Below, one piece after another: positions 19,330 through 30,600 of a DNA stretch of 64,000 nt. Made by a program: the position numbers and the translations under genes. Under the pieces are notes generated by a model that saw nothing but the letters and a program-made list of their open reading frames with translations, was not told where the DNA came from and ran no database searches. Positions within the stretch are counted from its first letter, which is position 1, and each line of letters opens with the position of its first letter. Origin of the DNA: Fabrea salina (Eukaryota > Ciliophora > Heterotrichea > Heterotrichida > Fabreidae); the NCBI GenBank assembly GCA_022984795.1, contig JALIHJ010000060.1, positions 1 to 64,000 of the forward strand. The letters run 5' to 3'.

Positions 19330-22299
19330 ATGGCAGACTTATTTTCGCTTTTCAATAAGAAACCCCAAAATCCCTACTCAAGCAATTCAACTGCTTTGGA
19401 GATTCTTAACGGTTACACTGGAGTTAGACCTAAAAAAGCATCTTCTCCTGTAGAAATTGAGAAGCCGCCTACCAATTATGTGTACGAACAAGGAGGCATG
19501 TTAGTTTACCACAACAAAGCTCAAGTACGTCCTTACCCAGCATCTGACCTACAGTTTAAACAGAGTCTTTGCGAGCGAAACAGCAAACCTCAAAGCAAAG
19601 AAATTGAAAAGGGTTCGGAGTCAGACATCAGGGCTTTTTACAGACTCAGGTCACTTGAGTCAATGCCTAGTTTTGCAACTGATTACGTTCTTGAAGTTCC
19701 CAACGACAACGTGACTTTGAGGTTTGAGTCTAAGTTTGAAAGTGGAAACTTGGAAAAAGCTGTTAAGTTAAGTGACTACGACTACTTGTTGTTTCTGAAA
19801 AATGATACAAACACTTCAAACCACAACCACTGGTTTTACTTTTCTGTGCACAACCCCAGAAAAACCAGTGTGGATTTCAGAATCACCAACATGCTCAAAG
19901 CAGACACTTTGTTTGACTGCGGAATGAAAATAGCAGTCTGGTCTTCAAAAAGAAACCAAGAGTCAGGACTTGAGTGGCACAGGGACGGAATCAACATTTC
20001 CTACACCGAAAACACACGCAGTGGGCAGTTCCTGGGGTCTAGGAGCTACTACACACTTTCATTTAGGTACGACTTCAAGTTTGCAGGGGACACTGTATAT
20101 TTTGCTTACTCGGTTCCTTATACATACAGCCACCTGAAGAGGTTTTTAGAAGAAGTGAGAAACAACCACTCAAAAATAGCAAGAGTGAACCCTTTGTGCG
20201 AGTCACTCGGAGGAAACGTTTGCGACTTAGTGACTATCACTTCGAACATCCACACCTACACAACTTTCGAGGAAGAAGCCCACGAGTGGAACATCAGTGC
20301 CAACGGACGCAAACTACTCCGGATGCGCAAAAAAAGAAGTCAGGACCGCAAGAAAAAGGACTCGGAACACACCTCCAAAAAGGGCATAGTGATTTCAGCA
20401 CGAGTCCACAGTGGAGAAACAGTTTCTTCACATATGATGCAGGGAGTTATGGACTTTTTGCTGGGGGACTCGCGGGAAGCCAAACTGCTGCGCAAAAGGT
20501 ACATTTTTAGAATAATTCCGATGCTGAACCCTGACGGAGTGCGGCACGGGAACTACCGGTGTTCGCTTTTAGGGGTGGACCTCAACAGACGCTGGGACAA
20601 GCCCAACAAAGCCCTGCACCCAACTATTTACTACTCGAAAAAGATGATGGAAGTCTTTGCAGAGAAACACGAATTGCTTATGTACTGTGACTTGCACGGC
20701 CACGGGCGTAAGCAAAACGTATTTATGTACGGCTGTGCTGTCAGGACTGACGACGTTTTCGAAAAAAGGAAGAACTTACTTGCCAAAGTCATTCCTGTGC
20801 TCCTGGCTCACAAAAACCCTATGTTTTGCTTCAAAGACTGCCACTTCCGCATGGAAAAAAGCAAGGAAAGCACGGCTAGAATTGTAGTCTTCAGGGAGTT
20901 TGGAGTTGCCCACTCCTACACCATGGAGGCTTCTTTTTTTGGTCCAAAAGAAAGTTCAGCTTTTGGAAGCAACTACGGAGGCGACATGCACATGACTGAA
21001 GAACACCTGCAGAAGATGGGGGAGGACCTCTGCAGGGCGTGTCTCACCTTTTCAAACAAGCGGCTTTACTGGAAAAGAATCTGGTTTGCCAACAACTACT
21101 TGAGAAAGCTTCTGGAGGTCAAAGCTCCTTCTTTCTTGAATAAAAAATCTCAGCTCCAAGAAGAACTCCAAGAACCCCAAAAGGAACCCCAGGAACAAGC
21201 AACTCCTCAAGTCAAGCAACTTCCTCAAGAAGTCCTTCAAAACCACCCAGAATCCTTAATTGAAGAAGAAAAAACCAACGAAGACATTGAAGAAACAATG
21301 GAAGTACTTGAAAAGGCAGAAGAAACTGAACCTTTGAGACTTGATGAAGAAACCTGGAACAACGTAGAAATCGTGGAGTACAGTGAAGACGAAGAAGGAA
21401 GTGGAGGAAGTGACTCCTGCCCAAGTGAACCTGAGTCCCCTGCACAGCCCAAAAAAGTAATCTTGGAAAAAATAGAAGTTCCAGAGGAAAAAGAAGTCAA
21501 GTCTGAACAAAAACATCAAAGGAACCCTAAAACTAGTCGCTACATCGAAGGGTCCCCAAAAACTAGTAGGTACTCCAAAAAGATCAACTTCAAAGAACCA
21601 GCTAAAAAGAAGTCTTTGTCTACTAAGAGAGCAAGCAACGCTAAAACCAACTCCTACAACGAAATAGAAGTCAGTGCTTCACAAAGGGCTTCTTACAAAA
21701 ACACTAGCTTCATCTACCCTGGACTTAGTTTAGCCAACTCAAGCAACCAAACTCCTAAAGAGTCAAAAGTCAGCCAGTCCGAAATAAGGTCTGAAATCCT
21801 TGAAGGCAAAACTGAAGCACCAGTTTCCATTCCTAAGATTTCAACTAACTCTAAACTTGACTCTAAACCCGAGCCTAAAGTTGAACTTAAACCCGAGCCC
21901 AGGGCTGACCTTAAACTTGACTTAAGCTCTAAACTCAAAAAGGTAGATTCAGTGTCTGCCAAAAAACCCCTTATCAAAACTGACTCCAAAAAAGCCGAAC
22001 TTAAAAACCCAGTGATGAGGGAAGAGATCTACAAGTACTCATACAGAAAAAAGTCCAACTTCAAGTTCGCAAGGGCTTCTTCTCTTTCAAACCAGAAAAA
22101 ACGCCCTAAAAAAAACTACCCAGACGGGGAGTCCTCGCCCAAAATTTTTTCCATGCTAAATGACCCCAACCGTCTGGGAGACATAACTCTGCCCTTCAAC
22201 AACTCCAAACAGTACGCCCAGTGCATTGCAAACACAACTAGGTTCAACATCCAAAAACTCATAGTAACTAGGCATGGTAATATACTTCTTAACTCATGA
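19330..22299 (+). CDS. Cytosolic carboxypeptidase (CCP/AGBL, M14D), tubulin deglutamylase type
   Basis: This 989-residue protein has the CCP N-terminal beta domain (about 85-270), then the M14D metallopeptidase. Zinc ligands are visible in [13 protein letters not shown] (His, Glu) and [11 protein letters not shown] (His). LNPDGV and [10 protein letters not shown] are the substrate-binding elements, and [15 protein letters not shown] holds the catalytic Glu. Residues from about 610 are a long disordered tail rich in Glu, Lys and Ser. Relatives trim polyglutamate from tubulin in cilia and other stable microtubules. Its UGA stop overlaps the end of the convergent Elp3 gene. Confidence 0.94.
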   Translation: MADLFSLFNKKPQNPYSSNSTALEILNGYTGVRPKKASSPVEIEKPPTNYVYEQGGMLVYHNKAQVRPYPASDLQFKQSLCERNSKPQSKEIEKGSESDIRAFYRLRSLESMPSFATDYVLEVPNDNVTLRFESKFESGNLEKAVKLSDYDYLLFLKNDTNTSNHNHWFYFSVHNPRKTSVDFRITNMLKADTLFDCGMKIAVWSSKRNQESGLEWHRDGINISYTENTRSGQFLGSRSYYTLSFRYDFKFAGDTVYFAYSVPYTYSHLKRFLEEVRNNHSKIARVNPLCESLGGNVCDLVTITSNIHTYTTFEEEAHEWNISANGRKLLRMRKKRSQDRKKKDSEHTSKKGIVISARVHSGETVSSHMMQGVMDFLLGDSREAKLLRKRYIFRIIPMLNPDGVRHGNYRCSLLGVDLNRRWDKPNKALHPTIYYSKKMMEVFAEKHELLMYCDLHGHGRKQNVFMYGCAVRTDDVFEKRKNLLAKVIPVLLAHKNPMFCFKDCHFRMEKSKESTARIVVFREFGVAHSYTMEASFFGPKESSAFGSNYGGDMHMTEEHLQKMGEDLCRACLTFSNKRLYWKRIWFANNYLRKLLEVKAPSFLNKKSQLQEELQEPQKEPQEQATPQVKQLPQEVLQNHPESLIEEEKTNEDIEETMEVLEKAEETEPLRLDEETWNNVEIVEYSEDEEGSGGSDSCPSEPESPAQPKKVILEKIEVPEEKEVKSEQKHQRNPKTSRYIEGSPKTSRYSKKINFKEPAKKKSLSTKRASNAKTNSYNEIEVSASQRASYKNTSFIYPGLSLANSSNQTPKESKVSQSEIRSEILEGKTEAPVSIPKISTNSKLDSKPEPKVELKPEPRADLKLDLSSKLKKVDSVSAKKPLIKTDSKKAELKNPVMREEIYKYSYRKKSNFKFARASSLSNQKKRPKKNYPDGESSPKIFSMLNDPNRLGDITLPFNNSKQYAQCIANTTRFNIQKLIVTRHGNILLNS

Positions 22300-23919
22300 A
22301 TTTAAATACTTAACCATGTAGACTCCTTCCAAGTGGTAGCCTAACTTGGCGTAGTAGTGCCTAGTCCCTACTCCCGATATAACAGCCATTTTGTCACTTC
22401 CGTGCTCTTCCAAGGCAATCTGCTCTGCTTCCTCCATAAGCATAGTTCCAAAACCCTGGTGCTGGAACTTAGTGGGGTCTCTGGAGTGGATTGGTACAAT
22501 GCTGCCGTACACGTGGAGTTCCCTCACCATTGAGCACTTGCCTTCCAATTCAGGTCTATAAGTGTAAGGCCCTAACTTTCTAAGCCTAAGCAATCCCACT
22601 AGGATGTCTTGTCTGGGGTCCTCGTAAGAAAGGAAAGTTTCCCAACTGCCGTTTGCAACGTAGTCCCTTCTAATTAATTCTATGTGTTCAGGTCGAACCT
22701 TTTGGTGGACTTCTTGCATGCCTACTTCGCGAGTGCGCACGTCCCTGCAAGCTAGTTTCAAGTCTTTCATCCTTCGGATACAGAGTTCTCTTAGGTTTCC
22801 GTACTCTACGCCTGAAGTAACTAAAGGCATAGGAATGTCTCTTTGAATCCTGTAAACTCGGACCCAAGGAGGAGTCATTGCCAGTATCTTAGCAATGATG
22901 TCTACGAGTTGGTCAGGGTGGTAGTTTTTGTACTTGCCTGCTTTCCAGAGTTCGTACAAACCTGTTCCTCTAATGACCAAAGTAGGGTACAATTTCATGC
23001 CATCTGGCCTGAAGTCAGGGTTCTCAAACAGTTCTTTGAAGCTTTCAAGGTCTCTTTCTATTCCCATGTTGGGCAAGTCAGGCATCATGTGAACTACTAT
23101 TTTGTACCCACAGTCTTTACTTAACTTGAAACACTTTTTCACTGACTCAACTGTGTGGCCTCTGTTTGTGTCTCTAGCAATGTCCTCATAAACACTCTGC
23201 ACTCCTATTTCCAGACGAGTGCAGCCGTAGTTGAGCAAGTCGTTTAAGTGGGGTTGCAAGCAGTAGTCAGGTCGGGTCTCAATAGTGATTCCTACACACT
23301 TAGTGTAACTTTGTTCGCTGAACTTAACAGACTCCTCTACGTTTTTGGAAACGTGGCCTGACAAAGCGTCGTGGAGGTTCCTTACAAAGTAGTCCCGGTA
23401 GTCAGTTGGAAGGGACATGAAGGTCCCACCCATAACTACAAACTCGACTTTGTCTACTTCGTGTCCTAGTTTCTGGAGCTGCTCAACTCTGTCTTTAGTT
23501 TGGATGTAGGGGTTGTAGCGAGCACGAATAGCCCGCATACTTGTGGGTTCGTAGCCGGTGTAGGACTGAGTGGAGTACTCAAAGTCGCTGTCAGGTCCTC
23601 CAGGACAGTACACACAAATGTTGCCAGTGGTGGCTATGTGAGGACATCTGTGGGGTTTGGACATAACAGCCACTACAGCTATTCCTGAAGCAGTTCGGAC
23701 GGGTTTGGCCTTTACAAGTGGTGTGAGAGTAGCTTTGTAATTTTCAGGAATTCCACTGATGATTTCAACAAGTTTAGGCATGCGCTTGAGGTTGTGCTTG
23801 GCAGACACCTCTTTGATGAGACTGCTTAAGTTGATTTTCTTTTGGGCTTCGTAAGACTGAATGAGGGTTTTGATTACTTCAGAAATGGCTTTGAAGCGCT
23901 TTTGTGTTTCGTCAGACAT
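22294..23919 (-). CDS. ELP3: Elp3, Elongator catalytic subunit (tRNA wobble-uridine modification)
   Basis: This 541-residue protein has a radical SAM domain with the cluster Cys in [17 protein letters not shown], and a C-terminal acetyltransferase domain ([40 protein letters not shown]). It builds the cm5U-type modification at tRNA position 34. The start is the ATG at 23919; the frame is open further up, but that would run into the next gene. It is full length compared with yeast and human (about 550). The C-terminus ends right after MVKYL, as in other Elp3, at a UGA codon, which supports UGA as a stop here. Confidence 0.97.
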   Translation of the reverse strand: MSDETQKRFKAISEVIKTLIQSYEAQKKINLSSLIKEVSAKHNLKRMPKLVEIISGIPENYKATLTPLVKAKPVRTASGIAVVAVMSKPHRCPHIATTGNICVYCPGGPDSDFEYSTQSYTGYEPTSMRAIRARYNPYIQTKDRVEQLQKLGHEVDKVEFVVMGGTFMSLPTDYRDYFVRNLHDALSGHVSKNVEESVKFSEQSYTKCVGITIETRPDYCLQPHLNDLLNYGCTRLEIGVQSVYEDIARDTNRGHTVESVKKCFKLSKDCGYKIVVHMMPDLPNMGIERDLESFKELFENPDFRPDGMKLYPTLVIRGTGLYELWKAGKYKNYHPDQLVDIIAKILAMTPPWVRVYRIQRDIPMPLVTSGVEYGNLRELCIRRMKDLKLACRDVRTREVGMQEVHQKVRPEHIELIRRDYVANGSWETFLSYEDPRQDILVGLLRLRKLGPYTYRPELEGKCSMVRELHVYGSIVPIHSRDPTKFQHQGFGTMLMEEAEQIALEEHGSDKMAVISGVGTRHYYAKLGYHLEGVYMVKYLNS

Positions 23920-23932
23920 TAAATTATCAGAG

Positions 23933-25912
23933 TTACTTATGATACCTTTTAAGTAGTTGTTGGAGTCGTTGTTTTTCTTGCGTGATTTGTTTGTGCATGG
24001 AAGAGAGTTCTGCAATCCTATCCACAATGGCCTGTTCGTCCTGTTCGTCGGAGTCAGGTTTCTGTACAAGGTTCTTGAAAATGGCGTCGTCGTTCATGTA
24101 CTTGAAGTCTTTGTTGGTTTTTCTGCTTAGTTGCTGTTCGACTTCTTTGGAGCCTTTGAGGAGTTCAGACTTTTCCTGGCTCCTTCTGAGTTCGTCCAGA
24201 GACTCTATTTTCTTTTCTCGGCTTTTCAGGTACTTGATTCTTTTGGCTTCTTCGTGTTCTTGTTGTTTGAACTTCTTCATTTCTTCCTTTTCAGCTTTAA
24301 TTTTGCTTTGGAGGAACCCCTGGAACCTGTCTTCTAGTTCTTTGTTGAGTTTGAACTCTTCGATGTACCTAGTTTTTTCTTCTTGTTGGGCTTTGTTTTT
24401 GCGTTGTCTTTCTTCTTGCCACTCAATTTTCTTTTGAACTGACTCAAGCGACTTGAGGTGCTTCATCTCTGACTGGATGTTTTGTTCCAAGTCACTTATT
24501 TTGGAGGACTGGGCAGAGTTCTGGCTTTGTCTCGAGCGGGGCCTGGAGTTAGCTTGGAAGGACCTTGTTGAAGAAGGCTGTTTGGCAAAGGAGTGCTTCG
24601 AAGAATTGACTTCGGGAGAAACTGATATTTCGATTTCTGAGTTTTCGGTTTGGACTCGACTAGACTCGTAAGGGGACTTTGTGAAGTACCTTTGGAGAAG
24701 AGCAGACTTTCCTTTGGGTTCAAAGGACTCCAAAGGAGAGTTGCCTTTCGAGCTAACTTCTTCAATAACCACTGAGTCGTTTGAAGTGTTGAATTTATCC
24801 GGTTTAGGGACTTGTGAGTCACACCATAAGTACTCTTCTTTGTGTTCTCCATCAAAAATCGAAGGAGCGAGTTTTTCAATAGCAATGTCTAGTTGGGAAG
24901 ACAGGTTCCTAGTACCTTGTTTGTTTTCCGACTCTTCAGTGACGACTTGGGAGTCTATGGGACTGCAGAGGTTAACTTTGTCCAAGTTCTCTTGTTTAGT
25001 GAAAACAGGTTGGGTGCTTCTAAACAACAAGCAGTTTTGAGAAACTGACTTTTTAAGGGGCGAGTTTTTGGCTTCAAGAAGAGCAAACCTAGGAGTGTAG
25101 TCCTTTTCTTGTTCTGCTTTAGCAGACTTGTTGTCTTCGAAGCTATGTAAAGAAGGCACTCGGCGTCCTTTCCTTACTTTGCCAGTGTAGTTTAAGGAAC
25201 TGGCGTAGTTAATGGAGCGTTGTATAAATTTATACATACTCGAAGTAGAGTTTTTTTCTTGCTTAAGAGTGTTTCGAGCGCGCTTGATGATGCCTAAGTA
25301 AGAGTTACCTTGGGGGACTTTGTCTGCCGAAGCCAAAGAAATGAACTTTCTGAAGTTCTGCAGGATTTGGTGGGGAGTGTCTTTGGTTTCTGGGATGGTT
25401 TGGTTGAAGCCCTTTCCTTTGGTGTCAGCTACAGCTTCGATTCTGTTGACTTTTTCGAGGAGTTCCTTGAGGTCTTCTTGATTGAGCACAGCACTCCACA
25501 ACTCGTGCAGGGTGCTTTCGAGTAAGTTCAGAGACTCAGTTTTAGCACAGCCTAGCTCAGAGTTTTCTTTTTGGTCAGAAAAAGTGTAAGAAGAAGAGCG
25601 TCTGGAGTTTTTCTTCTTTAAAACAGGAGAAAAGTGCTTGTTGGGGGTGTTTCTCAAAGTGAGTTTGCCGCTTTTTGAGTCTTGTTTCTTTAGTTTGGGT
25701 TTGATTTGAGGAGTTTGGTTAAAGGAAAAAGCAATCTGGGGCATGATGTTTTCTTGTTCGGTTTCATGAAACACTCCTGTGTTGGGGCAGCTATCTCGGA
25801 GCATTGCAGCTTGCAAAAGTTTCCTTTTAACTGAAGAGTGACTCCTAGTTTGGGGGAACTCTTTCGGGAGTTCTGAGTCTAAGTTTGAATTTTGAATTCC
25901 TTGGTTTTCCAT
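23933..25912 (-). CDS. Hypothetical disordered/coiled-coil protein
   Basis: I do not recognise this 659-residue protein. Residues 1-460 are polar and low in hydrophobics, rich in Ser, Lys, Asn and Gln. Residues about 480-655 form a charged coiled coil ([25 protein letters not shown]-type end). No signal peptide or membrane segment is seen. The coding frame is long and uninterrupted, and its stop lies 13 bp from the Elp3 start on the same strand. A structural or ciliary role is possible but not shown. Confidence 0.8.
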   Translation of the reverse strand: MENQGIQNSNLDSELPKEFPQTRSHSSVKRKLLQAAMLRDSCPNTGVFHETEQENIMPQIAFSFNQTPQIKPKLKKQDSKSGKLTLRNTPNKHFSPVLKKKNSRRSSSYTFSDQKENSELGCAKTESLNLLESTLHELWSAVLNQEDLKELLEKVNRIEAVADTKGKGFNQTIPETKDTPHQILQNFRKFISLASADKVPQGNSYLGIIKRARNTLKQEKNSTSSMYKFIQRSINYASSLNYTGKVRKGRRVPSLHSFEDNKSAKAEQEKDYTPRFALLEAKNSPLKKSVSQNCLLFRSTQPVFTKQENLDKVNLCSPIDSQVVTEESENKQGTRNLSSQLDIAIEKLAPSIFDGEHKEEYLWCDSQVPKPDKFNTSNDSVVIEEVSSKGNSPLESFEPKGKSALLQRYFTKSPYESSRVQTENSEIEISVSPEVNSSKHSFAKQPSSTRSFQANSRPRSRQSQNSAQSSKISDLEQNIQSEMKHLKSLESVQKKIEWQEERQRKNKAQQEEKTRYIEEFKLNKELEDRFQGFLQSKIKAEKEEMKKFKQQEHEEAKRIKYLKSREKKIESLDELRRSQEKSELLKGSKEVEQQLSRKTNKDFKYMNDDAIFKNLVQKPDSDEQDEQAIVDRIAELSSMHKQITQEKQRLQQLLKRYHK

Positions 25913-26002
25913 TTATAAGTTTAACGATTCTTTGAAGGAATCAAAATATGGGACTCTTAGCAAAACTTAAAAGTTAGTTATGAGTTTCAAATACATTTTT
26001 AA

Positions 26003-26215
26003 ATGGAAGACGAAAAGCAAAGCCAGCAGTCAGAAGACTTGACAGCGTTCGTCCAGAACTTGTTAGGCCAAATGCAACAGCGGTTCCAGCAAATGTCAGA
26101 CTCTATACTCAACAGAATCGACGAAATGGGCTCTAGAATTGACGAACTCGAAAAATCAATAAGTGAATTAATGGACGAAGCCGGCGCAGAAGAAGGCAAG
26201 GCCCAAGAAGACTAA
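26003..26215 (+). CDS. HSBP1: HSBP1-like heat-shock-factor-binding protein
   Basis: This 70-residue helical protein matches HSBP1 along its length: DLTAFVQNLLGQMQQRFQQM, then SILNRIDEMGSRIDELEKSI and SELMDEAGAEE. Human HSBP1 has 76 residues. The family forms trimeric coiled coils, was described as a negative regulator of HSF1, and also helps assemble the WASH complex on endosomes. Complete, no intron. Confidence 0.93.
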   Translation: MEDEKQSQQSEDLTAFVQNLLGQMQQRFQQMSDSILNRIDEMGSRIDELEKSISELMDEAGAEEGKAQED

Positions 26216-26244
26216 CTCTAACATAATGCTTTGAAATAATTAAA

Positions 26245-27051
26245 ATGCTTGCTAAAAGACTACTTAAGTGGTTTAGTGCAGAGTCCACTTTGCGAGAGAT
26301 AAATGCCAAGCTAAGTCAATGTTACTCACTTGGCGCCTACAAAGAAGTAACTCCTACTTAGGCCAAAGACCTTGCAGAACAAGCTTACCAACAAAGCAAA
26401 ACCCTCGGAGAAAACAGTTCTGTCCACCTTACAGCAGCTTGCAACCTAGCCCTCATCAACAAAACTCTAGGCAATTACCAAGAGGCCCTTCCCATCTTCC
26501 AGGAAACTTACCAAAAGTTCTTAGAAACCTTTGGAGAGACCCACAAGTCCACACTTAACACTTTGCAGAACTTAGCCAGCACTTACAAGGCCCAGGGATC
26601 CTCTGACTTAGCACTTCCGCTTTTCAGGCAAATAGCTGAAACTAGAATGCGTGTGGAAGCAGAGGGCTCAATTGAGACAGTGAACGCTTTGCTAGGTCTA
26701 GGAGCTTGTTACAGGGAGTTGAACGAACTAGAAAAAGCTCTTGAAGTTACTTCACAAGCTTTCGAAAGAGTCACTAACAAGTACGGAAAGGGCCATGCTC
26801 TGACTTGCAACTCTTTGAATGCACTAGGATTAGTTTACAAGGCCAAACAAGAGTTTGAAACTGCTGAAAAGTGTTTTAGAGAGTAAAGTTTACTTAGAGC
26901 CCTGGACTTAAGAGAACACTGGCACGGAAAAGCCCACCCCGAAACACTAGCAGTCAGACACAACCTGGGGGAGTTGTACTTAGTTTGGAAAAAAAAAGAC
27001 CTGGCTAAAAAGTACTTGGACGAAAACTTAGAACTCATGCAAAAGGACTAA
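26245..27051 (+). CDS. TPR protein, kinesin-light-chain-like repeats
   Basis: This 258-residue protein results after removal of two 15-nt introns (26347-26361 and 26883-26897), each carrying an in-frame TAG or TAA. Tandem TPR units of about 42 residues fill the body (LINKTLGNYQEALPIFQETY, LGACYRELNELEKALEVTSQ, LGLVYKAKQEFETAEKCF, LGELYLVWKKKDLAKKYL), the kinesin-light-chain/TPR_12 type. The first about 15 residues (MLAKRLLKWFSAEST) are basic and amphipathic and could be a mitochondrial signal. The partner is unknown. Stop 3 bp from the convergent myotubularin stop. Confidence 0.85.
26347..26361 (+). other. 15-nt intron 1 in TPR gene
   Basis: GTAACTCCTACTTAG, phase 0, with an in-frame TAG. 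Splicing restores an uninterrupted TPR helix. Confidence 0.9.
26883..26897 (+). other. 15-nt intron 2 in TPR gene
   Basis: GTAAAGTTTACTTAG, phase 2. Splicing gives ...CFREALDLREHW..., a regular TPR junction. Confidence 0.9.
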
Positions 27052-27054
27052 TTA

Positions 27055-29085
27055 TTAAAGAACTTGCCACCTGGTGAAGTACCTCCAGAGTTTCAAGTGC
27101 ATCATGTTGGTTTTCAAAGGCAGCACTGGATTAGAACTGGGTTGGAAGCCTGAATTAAAGAACTCTTGCTTTTCAATGCTCCAAACAGACCTAGTTCTGT
27201 CTCTTAGTTCCTGGGAGTCTTTTTCGTTGTCTGACATAAAGGTGCCGTAAGTCCCTGAGTATACTGAGTCTGCCAAGAAAATCAAGTAGTCTTCGCTGAA
27301 CTGGAACTCATTGGGGAACTGACTCAGGATCTGGTGAACTCCGTCTAGAAACTGCACAAATACAGGACAGACGTCAGTTCCAAAGCACCTTTCTCTGAAC
27401 TTGTGCCCAAAAGAAAGCCAGTCTTTGCAAATTAGCACCTGGAACCCGTGGTAGGTCCTGTAAAAAGGCTCAACTAGCAACTGAGCAATGCAAGTGATTT
27501 GGGGAGTTCTGTCCCAGCCATCAGAGCAGTGCACAAGCACTGAGCCTTGCTCGTAAGTCATGAAGTCAGCTGCCATCTTCCCAGATACTAGCATGGACTT
27601 TAAGTAGTGCAGCCACTTAGAGTTGTGAAGGGATAGATAGAAGTCGTCGTCTTTATCATAAAGCCTCAGCAGGCTTTGGTAACTAGCATTTACTTTGTGT
27701 ATGTTGTGCATGTTGGCAAAGATAATTTTACAAGAAGAGTAGTAAGAAGAATGCTCAAACCCCCTTCCAGCTATTTTGTTAGCTCTGGCATTGACCTTAG
27801 GTCTGGCGTCTATTATAAACTGAATTCCAGCTTTGAGCATAAAGTCTTCGTCTTCTTTGCACCTTGAGGAAAAGAACCCCACTAAAGGCTGACTACTTCT
27901 ATACAGTCCTACGGTTTCTTTGTACCAAGTCAGTGTAGGAAGTCTTGCTTTGCTTCGGAACTTAGCTACTTTTTTAAGTTGCTTGTCTGAGACTGAACTG
28001 GGGAAAACCAAGCAAGAAGGGTAAGACTCACAAACTTGGTAGTCAGAGTTTATTTCAGAGACCCTAAACTCTGTGTCGTCCAGCACACCTATTCTAGTGA
28101 ACTCTCTGTAAGGAGAGTACACGTCCCAGCCGTGCTCGTGAAGGGCATTCACGGCTGAGTAGTGCGAGAAGCAAAAAGACAACCCGTTGGCTTTGTAAAG
28201 GTTCTCCAAAAAGGTCCGAAGTATGTTTTGTTCGTAAAACTTGAACTCCATGTTTCTGAGGTCCTTAGTTATGATCTTCATAGCTACTTGGGTGTTTTCT
28301 AGGGAGTCGATGGCCAGAAGAGTAACGTTGAACAAACTTGAGAAGCGAGAAACTGAAGTGAAGAAGAGTCTGTGGTTGGTTAAGTAAAGAGTTCCTTCCA
28401 AGCACACATTCATAACTGAACCTTGGGCATCGCCCGAGTAAGTCACGACTTCGCCAGGCAGAAGGTCTAGGTTTTTTTCTTTGTGGTTGATGCTTTTCAT
28501 TTCCTCAAAGTCAACTTCTTGCATAAGCAGCTCCAAACTAGTTGAGCACCGGAAGTTAAGTTTGCAAGAAGCCACTGCCAGTCCTTTGAGTTTCAAGTTA
28601 AAAGACCCAGAAAACACCCCTGAAGTCACAAACTTCTTGATGTCTTTGGTGTCCAGTTCTGCCCTAGCCAGGTAATTGCTTTTGTTTTGAAGGGTGATGT
28701 TAAGTTTTTCGTCCCAGTGGACTTCATTTAAGCTTACGCACTGCTTAGAAGAAAACATAGGCTGGGGCTCTGCAGTGAAGTTGTCGAAGTTTAAAAAGTT
28801 AACTTGGCCCTCTAAGTTAACAGTGACTCTCAACTGCATGTCACAAACATCTTCTAAGGCTGCAGGCACTTCTGTTATTCTGAGCATAGTAGAAGGAACC
28901 CAGCCTTTTTTGCCTTTGGCGTTTTCGGCCCAGGAGTAGTTATCTCCCCTTTCGAGGATCATCACTTCTTTGTCTTTTTTCAAGTTCAAGTGAGTTGGGT
29001 TGTCAGACTTGTAACTAGAAAGGGCCAGACCTTTGTTTTTCTTCAGTTTGTAAACACTTGGAAACTGCACATACACTCCTGCCAT
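27055..29085 (-). CDS. Myotubularin-family phosphoinositide 3-phosphatase with N-terminal SH3
   Basis: This 676-residue protein has an SH3 domain at residues about 15-70 (ALSSYKSDNPTHLNLKKDKE, then WVPSTMLR). A beta-rich stretch follows (about 75-190) that I cannot name. Then comes a PH-GRAM domain (about 205-320, LLPGEVVTYSGDAQG, LYLTNHRLFFTS) and the myotubularin phosphatase with the active site VLVHCSDGWDRTPQ at about residue 518; Cys, Asp and Arg are all present, so it should be active on PI3P and PI(3,5)P2 in endosomal membranes. SH3 at the N-terminus is not the usual myotubularin plan. Confidence 0.93.
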   Translation of the reverse strand: MAGVYVQFPSVYKLKKNKGLALSSYKSDNPTHLNLKKDKEVMILERGDNYSWAENAKGKKGWVPSTMLRITEVPAALEDVCDMQLRVTVNLEGQVNFLNFDNFTAEPQPMFSSKQCVSLNEVHWDEKLNITLQNKSNYLARAELDTKDIKKFVTSGVFSGSFNLKLKGLAVASCKLNFRCSTSLELLMQEVDFEEMKSINHKEKNLDLLPGEVVTYSGDAQGSVMNVCLEGTLYLTNHRLFFTSVSRFSSLFNVTLLAIDSLENTQVAMKIITKDLRNMEFKFYEQNILRTFLENLYKANGLSFCFSHYSAVNALHEHGWDVYSPYREFTRIGVLDDTEFRVSEINSDYQVCESYPSCLVFPSSVSDKQLKKVAKFRSKARLPTLTWYKETVGLYRSSQPLVGFFSSRCKEDEDFMLKAGIQFIIDARPKVNARANKIAGRGFEHSSYYSSCKIIFANMHNIHKVNASYQSLLRLYDKDDDFYLSLHNSKWLHYLKSMLVSGKMAADFMTYEQGSVLVHCSDGWDRTPQITCIAQLLVEPFYRTYHGFQVLICKDWLSFGHKFRERCFGTDVCPVFVQFLDGVHQILSQFPNEFQFSEDYLIFLADSVYSGTYGTFMSDNEKDSQELRDRTRSVWSIEKQEFFNSGFQPSSNPVLPLKTNMMHLKLWRYFTRWQVL

Positions 29086-29232
29086 TTACTAACTTATGCG
29101 TTGTGTAGTACTTGGAAGTTAACTATGGGTGTTAGAATCAGAACTTTGCTACAACTTCTTGCTTAGTGACCTATTTATCTACTTATCTATAAACTCAGAG
29201 TGATGCAAAGACTCTTGTAAGAGCAATTATAA
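29086..29232. other. 147-bp divergent spacer, myotubularin / PIG-A
   Basis: One of the few roomy divergent spacers in the window. It is AT-rich with a CTATTTATCTACTTATCTAT tract. No known element is recognised. Confidence 0.4.
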
Positions 29233-30573
29233 ATGAAACACAGAATAGCTTTTGTCAGTGACTTTTTTTACCCAAGATTAGGCGGAGTAGAAATGCACCA
29301 GTACCAACTTGCACAGTGTTTGATTGAAAGAGGCCACAAAGTCATAATAATTACCCACGCTTACGGGGACAGGAGTGGAGTCAGGTACCTAACTAACGGC
29401 TTGAAGGTGTACTACTGTCCGCTTTTAACACTTGTAGAACAAAGTTGCTTTCCAACTATTTACGGGTTTTTTCCTTTGCTAAGAACTATTTTAATCAGAG
29501 AGCAAATAGAAATCGTCCACTCCCACCAAGCCACTTCTTATCTAGGCCTTGAAAGTATGATTCATGCCAAAACGATGGGCTACAAAGTAGTTTACACCGA
29601 CCACTCTTTGTTTGGGTTCTCAGACGCAGCGTGCATCCACATCAACAAAGTGCTGAAGTTTGTGCTTTCAGACATTGACCATGCTGTTTGTGTGTCACAC
29701 ACCAGCAGAGAGAACTTAGCTCTAAGGGCCAAAATCAACCCTTACAAGTCCTCAACTATACCCAACGCTGTAGACGCCTACCGGTTCACTCCAGACCCTT
29801 CAGCAAGGTACCCACTCAACACTATAAACATAGTGGTGGTTTCTAGACTTACTTTCCGCAAAGGAACAGACTTACTAGTAGACGTGATTCCTAAAATAGC
29901 AGTTATGTTTCCTGAGACCCACTTCATCATTGGAGGCGACGGACCCAAAAGGCAGCTGCTTGAAGAAATCAAAGAAAAACACCACCTAGTCAACCGCATG
30001 GAACTCCTAGGCGCAGTTCCCCACAACAAAGTAAGGGATGTGCTTGTGAGAGGCCACATATTTTTAAATACTTCTTTGACAGAGGCGTTTTGCATTGCTA
30101 TAGTGGAAGCTGCTAGTTGCGGGCTTAAAATAGTGACTACAAACGTGGGCGGGATTACAGAAGTTCTGCCTGAGCACATGGTGCACTTGGCCAAACCAGA
30201 CCCGCCAAAAATAGTAGAGGCCCTTGCAGAAGCTATTTCACAAGCAAGGGACGTTCCTTCACAGCAGTTCCATGAAGAAGTGTTGTCTATGTACAATTGG
30301 CGGAACGTTGCAGAAAGGACTGAAAAGGTGTACGACTCCCTGCCACAAGCAGACAGTTGCCTCAGCAACAGAATCAAGCGCGTAGGGAGTTCAGGGCCTT
30401 GGGCAGGAATACTGGGAGTTGTGGTGGTGGTGATTGACTTCCTGATGTTTTTGGTGATAAGTTGGTGGAGGCCCTCTTCTAAGATTGAAGTGGCTCCTGA
30501 CTTTCCTTATCAAAAATACAAAAAGAACAAAAGGAAGTACGGAGATCACGAGTTCTCTTGTGTTGGTAACTAA
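29233..30573 (+). CDS. PIGA: PIG-A, GlcNAc transferase of GPI-anchor synthesis
   Basis: This 446-residue GT4-family glycosyltransferase starts MKHRIAFVSDFFYPRLGGVE, the classic PIG-A opening. Later landmarks are VYTDHSLFGFSD, IPNAVDAYRFTPDP, VVSRLTFRKGTDLL and the EX7E motif in TEAFCIAIVEAASCG. A C-terminal membrane segment (GVVVVVIDFLMFLVISWW) anchors it in the ER. It makes GlcNAc-PI, the first step of GPI anchors; several surface proteins in this window look GPI-anchored. Full length compared with the human enzyme (484). Confidence 0.97.
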   Translation: MKHRIAFVSDFFYPRLGGVEMHQYQLAQCLIERGHKVIIITHAYGDRSGVRYLTNGLKVYYCPLLTLVEQSCFPTIYGFFPLLRTILIREQIEIVHSHQATSYLGLESMIHAKTMGYKVVYTDHSLFGFSDAACIHINKVLKFVLSDIDHAVCVSHTSRENLALRAKINPYKSSTIPNAVDAYRFTPDPSARYPLNTINIVVVSRLTFRKGTDLLVDVIPKIAVMFPETHFIIGGDGPKRQLLEEIKEKHHLVNRMELLGAVPHNKVRDVLVRGHIFLNTSLTEAFCIAIVEAASCGLKIVTTNVGGITEVLPEHMVHLAKPDPPKIVEALAEAISQARDVPSQQFHEEVLSMYNWRNVAERTEKVYDSLPQADSCLSNRIKRVGSSGPWAGILGVVVVVIDFLMFLVISWWRPSSKIEVAPDFPYQKYKKNKRKYGDHEFSCVGN

Positions 30574-30600
30574 TTAAAGGCTGTGGTTTGTTAAGTTAGT

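Noticed and set aside
22294-22305. UGA read as Trp (Blepharisma-type code)
   Set aside because: Elp3, a Rab with a CC end and the Tat-SF1-like gene all end naturally at UGA; reading through runs into neighbouring genes.
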